Assembly: GCA_002812745.2 (NCBI GenBank) | Contig: NCSJ02000175.1 | Coordinates: 1 to 64,000, forward strand | Length of the DNA stretch: 64,000 nucleotides | Direction: 5' to 3' | Source: Scytalidium lignicola | Lineage: Eukaryota > Ascomycota > Leotiomycetes | Part shown: piece after piece, positions 23,177-35,299 of the stretch | How positions within the stretch are numbered: position 1 is the stretch's first letter | Layout of the letters: each line of letters opens with the position of its first letter | The notes under the pieces: model-generated | Database searches by the model: none | What the model was told of the DNA's origin: nothing | What the model saw: only the letters and a program-made list of their open reading frames with translations | Translations under genes and position numbers: made by a program

Positions 23177-25465
23177 TCAAGCTGCAGGTTTGGGTGCTCC
23201 GATCTCCCCAACTGTTGTAGCAGCCTTATTTGTCTCATCCCAGACCAATTCCATGAAGCCTTTGGGCTGCGAGACGTAGATCCGGCACTTCTCCTTAGGC
23301 CAATGACTCACGGCAAATCCTGTCGACTTTGATGCAAGAGAGACTCGCGAGGTCTCGGTCCAACTGTTATACTCTTTGCTCTTCATAGTCCAGATCTCAT
23401 TCGATGGATACAAAACAAACGCTTCGGCAACACCAGCCACAAATGAGGTGCTGATGCAAGCTCCTGGATGGGTGAGCTTTGCTGGGAGAGTGTTGTCAAC
23501 TAGGGATAGTCAGTTTCAATTCCCAATTATTTAATACAGAGACTTACTTGTCTTCCATTTGTTCTCCTCAGTCGGTTCTGCGGCGTCGAAGAAAAGCTCT
23601 GCCCACTTGCCAGAAGAAGCCTGGAAAAATACTGAAAATGAGTCTTTGTCAATCGGTGCACCTCCAACAATCTTTGTGTTGCCAACGACGGCCAAGGAGC
23701 TGCCAGGAACCATTGCATTCTTGTCGGCGGGAGGAGTCTGAAGCGCCCATTCTCCAGTACCTGGCTGCAACACCTCGTGTTGAAGCTTGCTATCTTTGTC
23801 TTGATAGAAAAGATGTACTCGGCCGCTCTGATGGCGATATGCAGCCAGGCTGGTGAGCGGGGAGGCTGGAACTTTTGGGTCGTTGAAGTCACCATCGGAC
23901 CACTCTTTACTGTTGATCTTGCCCACTCGCTCGCAAATATGAGCTTTTTTGTTCAGGAAATAGACTCGAATCTGTAGTCATTAGCACATCTCTAATCATC
24001 AGCTCCGAAGAGGTTCTTTACTTTTCCGCCCTTCTCATCGGCAACAACAGCAATCGGGGTGTTGGGTAGAGCACTGTTAGTCACCTTAGAATGGTTCAAA
24101 CTCCACTCCAAATTCTTCCCACTGGACTCCATGATAGAACCATTCTCATGTTGCCAGTAAAGCCGCTTGGCCCTACTTTCACCGTCCAAGATGTTGCAGC
24201 AAGCAAGCGACGAGCCTGACATGCTGAGGAGGGTCGTTGACGCAACGGGAGGGGCAACCTTCAACACGGGCAATTTTCGCCTGATTTCATTTGGCTTGGT
24301 GTACTTGAATTTGTCTCCCGGTTCTGCAGTGGCCGCGGCTGGATCCTTTTCCACTGTCTTAACATTAATAGCGATTGCGGTTTTCTGATTTCTGCTGTCT
24401 TTGACGGCGTCTAGGAGTCCTGCCTTTGTCAGCTCGTAAACATCAGTCCCTTCAGCTTTAACATATTTCTCCAGATTGTTTTGCATCTTCTCTATTTCTG
24501 CGGTTATCGCATTGAAGGTAGTGAAGTCATCCAACCAAGAATCTGTTAAGCTCTGGGCGATGCTGTATGGCGATGTCTCAAAGGTTTTCATGAGAGAGAT
24601 GAAGCCCGATGCTGCTGTATAATCTCTAGTGATCGCCAGGAGAGGCGTTCCATTGGTCCATACATCCTGCGGAAATTTCATAGCGATGTCGAGCATTGAT
24701 GAGATATTCCATTCGTTGCCCGCTGTTCAAGCATTTAGCATACGTGCACATTTGGTCTGGATTGGGCGGTCTTACTTGGCTTCAAAGCTTTGCCTCCAAC
24801 TGCATAGACTGATATAGCAAAGTTCGCTTTAGATTCTAGCTCACCAGTCTTGAAAGCCCCCCTGCCTTTTGCCTGAACAAGTTTCAGGCCCGCTTCAATT
24901 TCCCCCTGGATCTCCATCTTCTTGGAAGAATCATCAATGGTCACGCTGACCATGGCGATAAACTCTCCCCCTTCCTCAAACCCTTCGATGAAGCTATCGC
25001 TATAGTTTTTAAGGAAGTTATCTTTGTTTGTACCTGTCTCCAGGTTGAATTTCATCCCTCTATCTATTGGATCGTAGAGATTGATGACCTTGCTCTTGAC
25101 AAGGAAGCGTATGTCTGAGTTGCGGGCCTAGCAAGAGACATCAGTTTTATACTCGCATGAACAAGTCACCATCAAAAGTGGCAGTGACTGCTTACCGATT
25201 CTTCACTGATGAAATCGCCTTTCGCCGTTCCGGAAAATCCACCGGCGTTTATGGTGAGAGCTGCAGCCACACCGATGGATCTGGAAATGTCACTGAATTT
25301 ACTGACGTAGTCCCAAGTGAAAGTAGTTTTCTGCGACTTCGGAGTGGTCCCGGCCTTCCAAGCAGGAGTAATGGTAACCGCTCTGGAATAACATGTCTTC
25401 TGGGTGTAGGAATTGAACCCTTGTCCAGGGTACATATGAGACTCAAATGGAGCAAAGCTCGACAT
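23177..25465 (-). CDS. MACPF-like domain fused to fungal fucose-type lectin propeller
   Basis: Five exons (25465-25196, 25127-24776, 24722-24022, 23971-23548, 23499-23177) give 689 aa; all introns are 48-68 nt with clean signals. The N-terminal half (about 1-340) resembles MACPF-like proteins: a start 'GFNSYTQKTC', a small-residue-rich membrane-inserting type segment 'AAALTINAGGFSGTAKGDF', and a signature 'YSDSFIEGFEEGGEF' at about 132-146. The C-terminal half reads as repeated beta-propeller blades of the fungal fucose-specific lectin family ('GRVHLFYQDKDSKLQHEVLQ', 'WKTIDNTLPAKL'). No signal peptide. A pore-forming protein targeted by a sugar-binding propeller is the natural reading, perhaps for defence against grazers or competitors; activity is inference. 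Confidence 0.78.
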
Positions 25466-26460
25466 TGCTGCTATTCTTAATGCCGAGAAAATTCTTGTGG
25501 GAGTGAAAAAAAGTGAAAGAGCAGTAACACTGGGGAAGAGATCACGGTCCGACTGAAGAATGTTATATAAATCCCATCAGCGGGGTCCGGACGCATGGAT
25601 GCATATTTCTTAAGAGACGAGCAAAGCTTTCAGCTGCACCGCTATGAATAACAATAGTTCCAATAGTCAAGAGCAAGTTTGTTCGACTTCCCATAAACTA
25701 TCGAAAGGGCTGTACTACAGGCTGCATAACTGCAGCACATGCAGACCACCTGAGAAGGGTCGATTTCTTTCTCCTAGGATACTCCGAGAGCCTAGGAACA
25801 AGCAGAATGTAACACTCTGGGACAACGGGGACAGTGCGCTTCCGCATCTGGCGGGGCTGAAGAAGAAGAAGCGAAAGCGTCTTGTGATCATGCCGGATTC
25901 GACACTTCAAAAGTTGAGAGTTAATTCAATTTTCTGAAGCTAAAAACCAACCTCACTTTGTGGCTGACTGAACTTCCTAGACGTGGACAGCTTTGTCGAC
26001 GGTCGAAGTCTGGAAGTTGTTCCCGCTACCGAAAGAGGGGCAATCGACTCCCTGTACTTACGTACCTTGCATGTAAATTACCACCTGACCAAGCCCTTCT
26101 TGGAACTTTAGCTGATACTCACGACGACTCCGCCATATACGGTTTCGTAGCAAGAACCACAACACCGAGTTGAGCGGTCGACATCAGCATCTAGAACTCA
26201 ATACTCAATACTCAATACGACGAAGTTTCAGCTCGGGACAGCCACCACCTAGACATGCCTGAATCGGAAGGTGGTATTCCTCAGAGGTCTCAGCTGCATC
26301 TGAAGTGCCTTTTTTGCAGCTCCTTTGCAACTTATATATGTACTGGACGCTGTGGTCACTTGTGTGAACGTCCTCAGCAGATCGCTTTGACTCATCTCAG
26401 CTTCCCTCCTTCCTTTCTCTTCTCCTGCACCAAGATACATACGAACAGTCGCCTATCATC
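25466..26460. promoter_or_regulatory. Divergent intergenic region
   Basis: About 1 kb between the lectin fusion (minus) and the gene at 26461 (plus), so it must hold both 5' regions. CT-rich stretch at 26395-26430 just upstream of the ATG at 26461 is typical of fungal core promoters. No other motif is claimed. Confidence 0.5.
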
Positions 26461-27139
26461 ATGGCTAATCCCTTTATTCTGAACGAAGAGCAAGCTATTT
26501 CTGTGCTCAGCGAAGCCATGGGCGCTATATCCTACAATCTCCACGAAGCTTATATCACCAAATACGTTCAAGAAAACACTAAAGATGTTGAGAAGCAGCT
26601 CCTGCCAAAGGAGGAAGCTTTCGCCCTTGCCAGAAGCTGCCGTCACGTTGCCCTCCTCTCCCTTGGTTATGCCAGTTTTGTCTGCCCTTGGGAACGCTAT
26701 TGCCGACTGTCAGCAGCCAGCCAATGCGCGGGCCAACGTCGCCGTAGCCTCTAGTTTTGGTATGGCCGCTTTCAGCGAGGGCACCCGAGACGTGTTCACA
26801 CAACGCTTCCCGCGCAGCGTGGTCGAAGTGTGGAAGAACTTCAACCCTACCCCGCAGTGGTTTGGATCATGTCTGCAAAACGCCTTTGCTCACGGACAGG
26901 CCAAGCTCGTCAGCCATCCGACGTTAGGAGCCGTGATGGATATCAAGAACTATCCGCTAAACTCACAAGAACCAAACCTGCATCTTAAGATGCCTATCGC
27001 CGATCTTGAGGAGTTGGTGAAATGGGCACTGACCCAGTTTGCGGCGAATGCAGTTCAGGGTGGAGAATTCGAACCATTGTCCAAGCTTTTAGCTCTCAAA
27101 TGGGACTTTGCGCGGGCTCCTATTCGTCCAGTCGAGTAG
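26461..27139 (+). CDS. Conserved-looking hypothetical protein with one frame break
   Basis: Not recognised. The ATG at 26461 opens 'MANPFILNEEQAISVLSEAM' and reads well to about 26620. Good coding sequence then continues one frame over ('PEAAVTLPSSPLVMPVLSAL') to the stop at 27139. Ignoring one extra base between about 26600 and 26640 gives 225 aa. No GT...AG intron of proper phase fits between the halves, so this is a +1 indel, real or a sequencing error. The product looks soluble, with no signal peptide or membrane segment; motifs 'ARANVAVASSFGM', 'NPTPQWFGSCLQNAF' and 'LLALKWDFARAPI' could serve for homology searches. It might be annotated as a pseudogene if the indel is real. Confidence 0.6.
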
Positions 27140-27492
27140 AGGAGTGGTGGCGCGATAAGTCTGCCAGTGAAAAGAGGGGAGGGAATTTGGGGGAAAGAGC
27201 AGAGGTTTCACTCAGGGGGACAAGTATGACAGGCTGATGCGCTTGCATGCGTCGATTGGGCATTCTAACCTTCGAAGCAACATCTACAAACTTATTCTTA
27301 ATTTGAAATGTTCAGATGAAGGCTTTCTAACCAAATGACTTGCCCATATGTGACTACTGTGGTCCCGTTCACAATGACTTCAGGTTAGCTCGTAGAATCA
27401 AAGCAAGCTCGCACCAGCAACAAAGGAGAAACGGGTACAATGTGAGAGTGTAGCATGTGTGGTATGTGATCCTAGGAACTTTCTCCCAGGAA

Positions 27493-27526
27493 TTGATTGA
27501 TTGATTTGATTTGATTGATTTGATTG
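27493..27526. repeat. TTGAT/TTGA microsatellite-like repeat
   Basis: Alternating TTGA and TTGAT units over about 34 bp. Simple repeat with no known role. Confidence 0.7.
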
Positions 27527-27909
27527 GTTCATAGTCTCAAGAGAGCAACTCTGAAATAAGTTCTTGAGTACCTGCTATAAGTACAGTAATAGGCTTTATC
27601 CTAAGTGGTGTTCCCAAGAATATAAGGATGTAAGTTAGCAAAAATATTGTACTTCTTGACTTTCAAAGGATTTAGTAGCTAGCCTCTCTTGAGCCTCTTT
27701 CACGAATCGCAATATTCGCAGGCTTTGTTGGACGGTGTTACGGATGCTTACGCCCGGTGTATAACAGCTAGAGAGGACAAAATGTTAACTAGAAGCCTAT
27801 TTGACAGTAGAGGTGTCAAGGTAGCGGCGTATCGTACTGGTTAATCATTAATTAATAAACCATAAGTTGGTTTATTATGAGATCGACTATCTCCTTACCG
27901 CTTTAGAAA

Positions 27910-27948
27910 CTAATAGTTGGTAGCGTACGGAGCGCTACCAACTATTAG
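27910..27948. repeat. Palindrome of two fused transposon ends (mini-element)
   Basis: Arms of 16 bp (CTAATAGTTGGTAGCG at 27910-27925 and its perfect complement at 27933-27948) around a 7-base loop TACGGAG. Inside flanking TAs (27911-27912 and 27946-27947) the ends ATAGTTGGTAGCG resemble the TIR of the element at 3453-5151 (ATAGTTGGTGGGCG). It could be a miniature element of 33 bp or a deletion remnant. Confidence 0.6.
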
Positions 27949-28512
27949 CTACGTAAGTACATTCGAATCAATCTCCCTTTTAGGGGCGGAAATAACCCTA
28001 GTACCATTATGCACATGCATATGGCTATTTCTGTGTTATCTGATTGGTCAATGCAACTCTAATTTGGCCGTAAATTTCGTTAATAAACCTCCGAGCCAAG
28101 TATCATGCGTAAACCTGCCCTTTTATCGCTGATATATCATGTAGGCATTGAGATGGCACTCCTGGATCACCACCAGCTCTTTGTACTGCACCAAGGTCTG
28201 ATGAAAGGTAGCATTAATTACTCATGTGCCACATAGCTGGTTTGACGTATTGATAAGTCATCCCTTACTTCTGTACACCACCATGGTTGGGTGAATCCTT
28301 GGAATGCCACGGCACTCTTTCCCCCACGCCGCAGGCTAATTTGTGCCCTCCATGTGCCCTCCGTAACTTGATAAACTTATTATAATTAAGGGTCCGCAAG
28401 TATTACTTATTAATGCCTCACATGCGTATGCCCCCTCACCATCCTTCATTCTTAAATCAACCTGCCACTCCTCCTTTCAATCCTACACAGACTACTTTGA
28501 AAACAATACAGT

Positions 28513-30431
28513 ATGGCAGATAACTCCCTTTCTACAAGCGCCGAAGATTTCGTAGCAGTACAGCAGAGGTATACTGAGGAACGCAATAAGCGTCTCCGCC
28601 CAGAAGGGGTGTCTCAATACGTGGACCTTTCGACGTCAGAATATTTCAGAAGATTTCAAGATGATCCGTGGATCACTCCGAACTCCTCCGAAGGCCCTAC
28701 GGCTCTTGAAGATGGTGACCGTTGTGGATTTATGATCCTGGGATGTGGATTTGGTGGGCTTCTCTTTGCCGTACGTCTGATTCAGAACGGTATTCCAGCC
28801 TCCCAAATACGCATGGTAGACATAGCTGGTGGTTATGGTGGGGCATGGTACTGGAATCGTTATCCTGGACTTATGTGCGATTGCGAGAGCTACGTTTATT
28901 TACCTCTTTTAGAAGAAACTGGGTATATGCCGAAGAATAAATATGCGTCTGGCCCAGAAATAAGAGAATACGCAGAAAGCATTGCAGACAAATATCAGTT
29001 GAGGGATAAGACCCAGTTCCAGACCAAGGTCGAGAATTTCGAATGGGACGACAATAAAGGAGAGTGGATCGTCAAACTAACAAAACAACCAAACTCCAAC
29101 AATGAATCACATATCACAGTCCGCTCGCGCTTCACGATGAGCAGCCCAGGCATTCTCAATAATCCCAAAATGTCCAATCTTCCTGGTCTGGAAAGTTTTC
29201 AAGGTCCTATATTCCATACTTCACGATGGGATTATAACGTTACTGGTGGATCTCCTACGGATTATTCCTTCATCAATCTAAAGGACAAAAGGGTAGGAAT
29301 CATTGGAACTGGAGCTACTGCAGTCCAATCAATCCCTCACTTGGCGGAATGGTCGAAGGATCTTTACGTCTTCCAACGCACACCTTCATCAGTAGACCGC
29401 CGTGACAACCGTCCAACAGACCCCAAGCTATGGGTAGAGGACATCGCAAATAAAAAAGGGTGGCATAAGGAAAGAGCTGAGAATTTCAACGCACATATAT
29501 CAAACGTGACACCGAAGCCAACGGTGGATATGGTCGCTGATGCATGGTCAAATGCACCCACTTTTAGTGGTTTGGTCGGAGGTCCTGCTTCTGTGACACC
29601 AGATAAAATACCTGAGTATATTGCATCGTTACACACTCTCGATTTCCACGCCAGCAAAGGGTGCGTGAAAGGGTTGACGAAATTGTAAAAGACAAAAGCA
29701 CAGCAGAGAAATTGAAACCTTGGTATCCAACCTGGTGCAAGAGACCTTGCTTCCATGACGAATATCTACAGACCTTCAACCGACCCAATGTCCACCTTGT
29801 TGATACGGATGGTAATGGTGTTACTTCCATCACCGAAAACGGTATTCCCGTTGACGGTAAACTGTATGAACTAGATGTACTCATCTTCAGCACTGGATTC
29901 CGTCCCCCCGGAATTGGCACTCCGGCAACTCGAGCTAATATGAAAGTGATAGGTAGAAATGGTCAATCTCTAGATCAGAAATTTGACGAAGCCATTGGGA
30001 CTCTTCATGGAATTATTAGTCGTGACTTTCCAAATTTCTTCTTTATCGGACCACAATCTGCTGCTACCGCAAACTTCATGTTTGCAATTGACGCATTAGT
30101 CACACACGCTGCCGCTATCGTGAGCACGGCAGCAAAAAGGGTATATAGGGATGACAAGTACAACTTCACGGTGGAACCTACTACAGAGGCAGAGGAAAAC
30201 TGGGCTATGCAGGTCATGACCCATGCTGCATCTCTTGCTGGGGTAGCTGGCTGTACGCCTAGTTATTTTAATAAAGAGGGCGAAATAGATCGTGTACAGT
30301 CAATAGATGAAAGGATGAAGGCTGCAAGAGGCGCTATTTGGGGGAAGGGTATTGCGGACTTTGTGAATGTTATTGAGAACTGGAGACGTGATGGTGAGTT
30401 GAAGGGACTGGAAGTAATACCCGTTCCTTGA
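28513..30431 (+). CDS. Baeyer-Villiger (flavin) monooxygenase with one frame break
   Basis: Class B flavin monooxygenase. The first Rossmann motif is GCGFGG (77-82), followed by 'GGYGGAWYWNRYPG'; the Baeyer-Villiger fingerprint F-x-G-x-x-x-H-x-x-x-W reads 'FQGPIFHTSRW' at 229-239; the NADPH Rossmann is 'GIIGTGATAVQ' at about 263-273. It uses FAD, NADPH and O2 to insert oxygen next to a ketone; relatives act on steroids, cyclic ketones or polyketides. The frame from the ATG at 28513 ends early at 29688, but downstream coding ('RERVDEIVKDKSTAEKLKPW') continues in another frame from about 29660 to 30431. One missing G in the GGG run at about 29658-29661 would restore a 639-aa protein, so a homopolymer miscall is likely. 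No introns. Confidence 0.85.
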
Positions 30432-31535
30432 AACCATCTTTATAAGATTGTGTCTTGTGTCCTGGAGATAATACTTGAAAAAGTCATGAATAGGCTGCTT
30501 CAAGGTTATCTTGTCAATTCGGAGGCGCTGTTCATAGACACAGATAATGAAATGTATCCTTATTCTAAAGTAGCTCGTTACTTCGTTAGTTATGCAGAAA
30601 GCTGATGATAAAACTAAGAAATTTTACAAACTAAACGTTGAAATTACATTTAGTTAAATCATCTCTTGCCATCTGGCATTACTGTATATGATAAAGAGTT
30701 ACTATGCTATGTTACAGAGAGTAATGTAGAAAATATGTGTGTCCATTGGCTCGGCTCGGCTTCTATAATCCGTTCTAACTACCAATCCAGTCTGTTTGAT
30801 TGATAATACTCCTCTTCACGTCTTTGTGAAACTAGAGGAGTATTTTAGGACGGAGCATGGTGCCGTCAATAGTATAAACTAGTATAAATATGTTTTGGGC
30901 TCTATGAACACTGTGTTCGTGAAGGAGGTAGAATGACTATCTGCAGTTATTATTCTATTTGACTCCGAACGTCGCTGTTTTGCTCGCTGTACTCTTCATT
31001 ACTAAGGCACCCTTCTAGACTGCAACTAGTCATCGGAAAGTAGAGTTTGTTCATCTCATCTGTTGACTTAATGTCTGGAATATCTTGGTAAAACGGCTAT
31101 TAGCACCAATATCCGCAAGCTGAGAGGATGGCGAACCAAACTCACCGGGGTCACGATAGCCCACTATCACAAGATAGCGTTTATCGAGCACACTATTAAT
31201 AGAAAGCCCTTACCGTATATTATACATATACTTCACAGTAATGATTACAACACCAGTACTGTTGAAGCAAACCAGTACAGAGAGATCAACCCAGCGGCGG
31301 AGAAGATACAGAGTGGATGTTTTGAGATGTGAGAAGAAGTATGTATTAGTCTTACAAAAGGGAACTCCCAATTGCTAACTGCTTAATATACCCGTATATA
31401 TTTCTCAGTATGGCATACACAAAAGAAGTATCACAAACAATTCTAACTATATCTGCGTACTCTTGAAACGAGAAACTAGTGTCCCTTCCCACCCCTCGCA
31501 CTCTCAAATGATACTTATTTTGCTGTCGCATGGAT
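30432..31535. other. Intergenic between convergent genes, no gene seen
   Basis: About 1.1 kb between the monooxygenase and dynamin-like 3' ends. Contains a small stem-loop near 30808-30845 (ATACTCCTC...GAGGAGTAT) and otherwise nothing recognised. Confidence 0.5.
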
Positions 31536-33766
31536 TCACTGCCTACGAAGATCACGAAGACTGTGTCCTAGAGCCTCGTGAAATTCACGGAGCTGTTGCC
31601 TCCTCTCACTGCTACCTTCCGACTCTGCCGCAATGCGTCTTAGTGTGTCATCTTCGAAAGACGCCACAGTTTCAGGGCAGAAAATTGTCGGCAGCATGCT
31701 TAATAGGTGCCGCTCGATAACCTGTCGACATACATTATCGACAAAGGTCTTTAAAGCGACCTGATCTAATTAGCAGCGAACAAAGATACGCTCCATTCCT
31801 AGAAGAATACCTTATAGTAGGCGGAAAGCCCTGCCAGCGCTTCTGCGCATGCTTGGCCATCCATATCGATGATTATACACCGTTGTAATGATGCCAGAAG
31901 CTTTTCTGCATCCATCGCATTGTTACTAACATGAAACTTCCCGTTCCGGTCCTGCGCAGCAGTCTCAGCCATAGCCTTCTTAAGTAATTTCCTTAAGGAG
32001 TCATGTCGTGCGTTCTGGACATTGTCTGTGTAATAGTGGTTATATGTTATTGGTTGTCTTTGCTCATCTTGCCAAATATTTTCAAGTTCTTTGTCTGCAA
32101 TCTCCTTGTAAGATTGTAAGGAAACGGTAGTAATTTCTACAAGTTCAAGGTAAACTTGTTCATCTTTAGCAACATGTGCAAGTGCAGCTCTCACAAATGA
32201 TTTGATCTCCTCGAACAATGTTGTAACATGGTCTTCAGCAATTTCCCGCCATCGACTGGACTGGATATGAAATAATTCCGATAAGAGAACATGGTTATAG
32301 TTTCCAGGTAACTCTTTTCCTCGGGTACTGTCATATACCTATATATGTTAGGAGGCTCTCAGTGTATGATAATGTCGGCTTACCTCTTTGACCCATGTTT
32401 TCATCTCTGATTCTGTCACAAGTATCTGATCTTCATCTGCTTCCTCTTCCTCTTCAGGAGAATCGTCACTTTCTCTATTAGTAACTATTTTTCTCTTCTG
32501 GCCATTGTCCCTCATATAATCTGCAAATTCAGTGTTCCGTTGATGAACAACTGAACGAAGCCTGGTGGAGTGTTCTTCATCGTGCCTGCCAAAAAATACT
32601 GAATCCGCTTCATGGTATGTGCCATTCAAAGCCGATGTGACAAGGTTGTCAAACCGTGTTGCAACACGAGAAAGAAACAGTCGAATATGTCCAATTGTTG
32701 GTCTCTCCTCACCCAAAGCTGCTATCTCCTGTTCTGTCTTTGCTATCAAGCTCCTGATCTCCTCTCGGACTTTTGGGAGCTCGCGTTCGATGTGCTGATC
32801 CAAGAGGCTCTGTAGGTACATTCGGAGCGACAGTATGCCAACTCTATCTCTGTTCAAATTTTCTTCCCTCCACGGCGAAGATGAGAAATAAGCAGCCTCA
32901 TTCTTCTGTCTCTGCTCGGATGTAATTCCAGCAGTCAATTCCGTCGGGGTTGGATTTTTAACCAGGAAAAAACCAAGTTTCAATTTTGTGGTATCCTGAT
33001 TTTTAGCCAATAGCGCAATGCGTTTCTCTGTCCCAATATTTATTAGGTCAGGCTTCGTAATAATGCCTACCGTCCTCTGACCCTCTTTATCGAAGCGTTT
33101 GGATTTCTGAATGACAGGTTGATTAGCAATATCATTGCCTGCCTGCACGACTGCGAGTATGATTGTTCTGGGGTTCTCCGCATACGAGTCAACCAGGTTG
33201 TGAACCGTACGAACATCCTCTTCTGTCTGCTCCTCATTCGCAACGGATATCAAACCTGGGAGATCTACAACTGTCAGGTGAAGACCTGAAGGTCCGGATA
33301 CCTCGATACGAAGAACATCCTCAGCAAAGGCAGGCCCTTGAATAATGTCTTTAAATCCCCGGATTCCCATCAAGAAGCCAGCCTCTTCAATGACTAGAGG
33401 GAGCTCATCGAAGCTTTCAAATTGGCGTCTATATTCACGAAGTTTGTCCTTGGATAGACTTGGACGAGATGCGTGAGGCAGAATGCTTGCAATGATTTTT
33501 TGCTCAGTATTTGTATGCTGGAGGATAATTTCTGTCGGAAACTTTGTGCAGAGGCCATCCTGTCGAGGAAATGGCAACCCTGTAACTCCTTCCAATACCG
33601 AGCTCTTTCCCGCAGATTGGTCACCACAGACAACGAGTTGAGGGAGGTCAACATGATCTCCAATCCCACGGGCTCTCAAACTTGCAATTTGTTCCAGTCG
33701 AAGGGTAGTTTTGGAGGACTGCAGTGCATGGACGGCAGTCTGCCCTATATATTGGAGATTTGTCAT
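31536..33766 (-). CDS. Dynamin-like large GTPase (Mx/Vps1-related)
   Basis: Three exons (33766-32384, 32338-31811, 31760-31536) give 711 aa. The GTPase domain has G1 GDQSAGKS (48-55), G3 DLPG (168-171) and G4 TKPD (237-240). A helical middle/stalk domain follows, with an acidic Glu/Asp run at about 430-446. The C-terminal exons carry the GTPase-effector-type helices ('FVDNVCRQVIERHLLSMLPT', '...RRIAAESE...'). No pleckstrin or proline-rich domain, which fits the Mx-like DRP class common in Pezizomycotina genomes, often in many divergent paralogues. These proteins self-assemble on membranes and constrict them. The specific role of this paralogue is not known. Confidence 0.9.
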
Positions 33767-35299
33767 TGTAACTACCCCTACTAGTCGTCTTAAAATGACC
33801 TGTTGCTATTGTCCGTTTCTGTTGAATATCCACGAGACATATATAGGACAAGTTGTTTCCTCAATTCAAAGGGGGTGTATGTTTATATCTATTAACAACT
33901 ACCTCAGAGGCAGGAGTAATCCTACGCCACCAGGTACTGCATGCTCCGTACTGGCTGAGAGTACATATGCGTGCGTCCAACCTCAGACATGGGAGGCCTC
34001 ACCGATGCAACGCCCTATGATGACCTAGCATGTGTGTTGTTTTGTGTGTGTACAACAAGTACCACCATAGCCATAATCTAGACACAAGATCTGCTGGTTG
34101 GGATTCAGGATGAACCACTTCCTTTTTTTGCATAATGGTTGAATTCGTCCATACTGAATTCGGCGATCAAGTTTCTATTGAATCTGAATTTACCCCACTA
34201 CCTTTTTCTTATTTTCAGAGACCCAAATATGTTAGCCGCAGGATGTAGTTCCTATTCGTTGTCCACTGAAGACCGTCTTCATGTTATTTGTCAATACCCT
34301 TAGGAAGGAAGACACGAAACGATTTTGTCCCCTCCACAAAAAATTAAGGCGTTCGTGACCAAAAATAGTTTGGGTGGTGACCTAAGAAGGAAAGAGCTGT
34401 TTATTTTTGGGAAGCGATAGCTGGGGGTCTTAGGTAGAACAGTGGACAAGCCAATCTCCTGCCCCCGTGGTTGAACTAAGTTAGCACTTTCTTCGCCACA
34501 CCCGACTTGTAACGGGCCGAGCCTGCAAAAGTCTTGGTTAAGTTGCAACAAAACTGAGCAACACTAGCATTATAGACCTACTCCTACACCAGCTTGAGAG
34601 CTTGGATATTGTGTACTGCCCCTTTCCCTGTTGTTTTCTTGTCTCATTCTTAATGTTCTGATCCCTGGAAGCGATCATGTTGAATAACGGGGATAGGTGT
34701 AACTGTATAGGAGCCAGAGGAAGCAAGAAGCGGTCATACCATGACGGCTTGGTTTCTGGGATCGGAAGGTGGAACACCTGTATGCTGCATAGCCGCCACT
34801 AGGGTGGCTGGGCAGCTTATGAATAAATGAATAAACAAATAAATATCAATCCTTGATGCTGTACCAGTACTTTTTGATATCTCTTCATATGATAGGTAGT
34901 ATTTGCAGCTATGTTCCACTGCTCTGCCGCTTTAAACTTGGATAGCTTGATGATTTATAGAATGATCTACCAGATGATGATTGGAGCTTAGGAGTTGAAT
35001 AGAAATTCTTCGATGTGTTTTCCACACTATTACCAGCGTTTATATAATAATCTGCTCGTTTTGATCCTACGTACCATTTTTATGTTATATTGATAGCACA
35101 AGGATTCTATCATCACCTTTCCACAGCGACANTTTTTTAGCATCGAGAAACAGATATAGCAATAGGACTAATATAGCTTATTGGGTTGCAATCTTGAAAG
35201 AGCTTAAGTACTTTGGCCGCTAATCACATTCATGCATCTTAAGACGTTTATAAGTTCACGCTGCGGTTAGTTTCAGGAAACCGGTTTTAATATGTATAA
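33767..35299. other. Intergenic, no gene seen
   Basis: 1.5 kb between two minus-strand genes. Holds the dynamin-like promoter and the aconitase 3' flank, plus an N at 35132 beside a T-run. No supported coding or RNA feature. Confidence 0.5.

Larger units (their letters stand above)
27140..28512. other. Intergenic with short repeats
   Basis: No gene. Holds a TTGAT-type microrepeat at 27493-27526, a 39-bp perfect palindrome at 27910-27948 and, at its right end, the CT-rich 5' region of the monooxygenase. Confidence 0.55.

Noticed and set aside
25644..25937. 97-codon plus-strand frame upstream of the hypothetical gene
   Set aside because: No domain, biased composition, and it lies in the divergent promoter region.
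34300..34551. Open frame in the dynamin/aconitase spacer
   Set aside because: No ATG-supported coding quality and no recognisable family.
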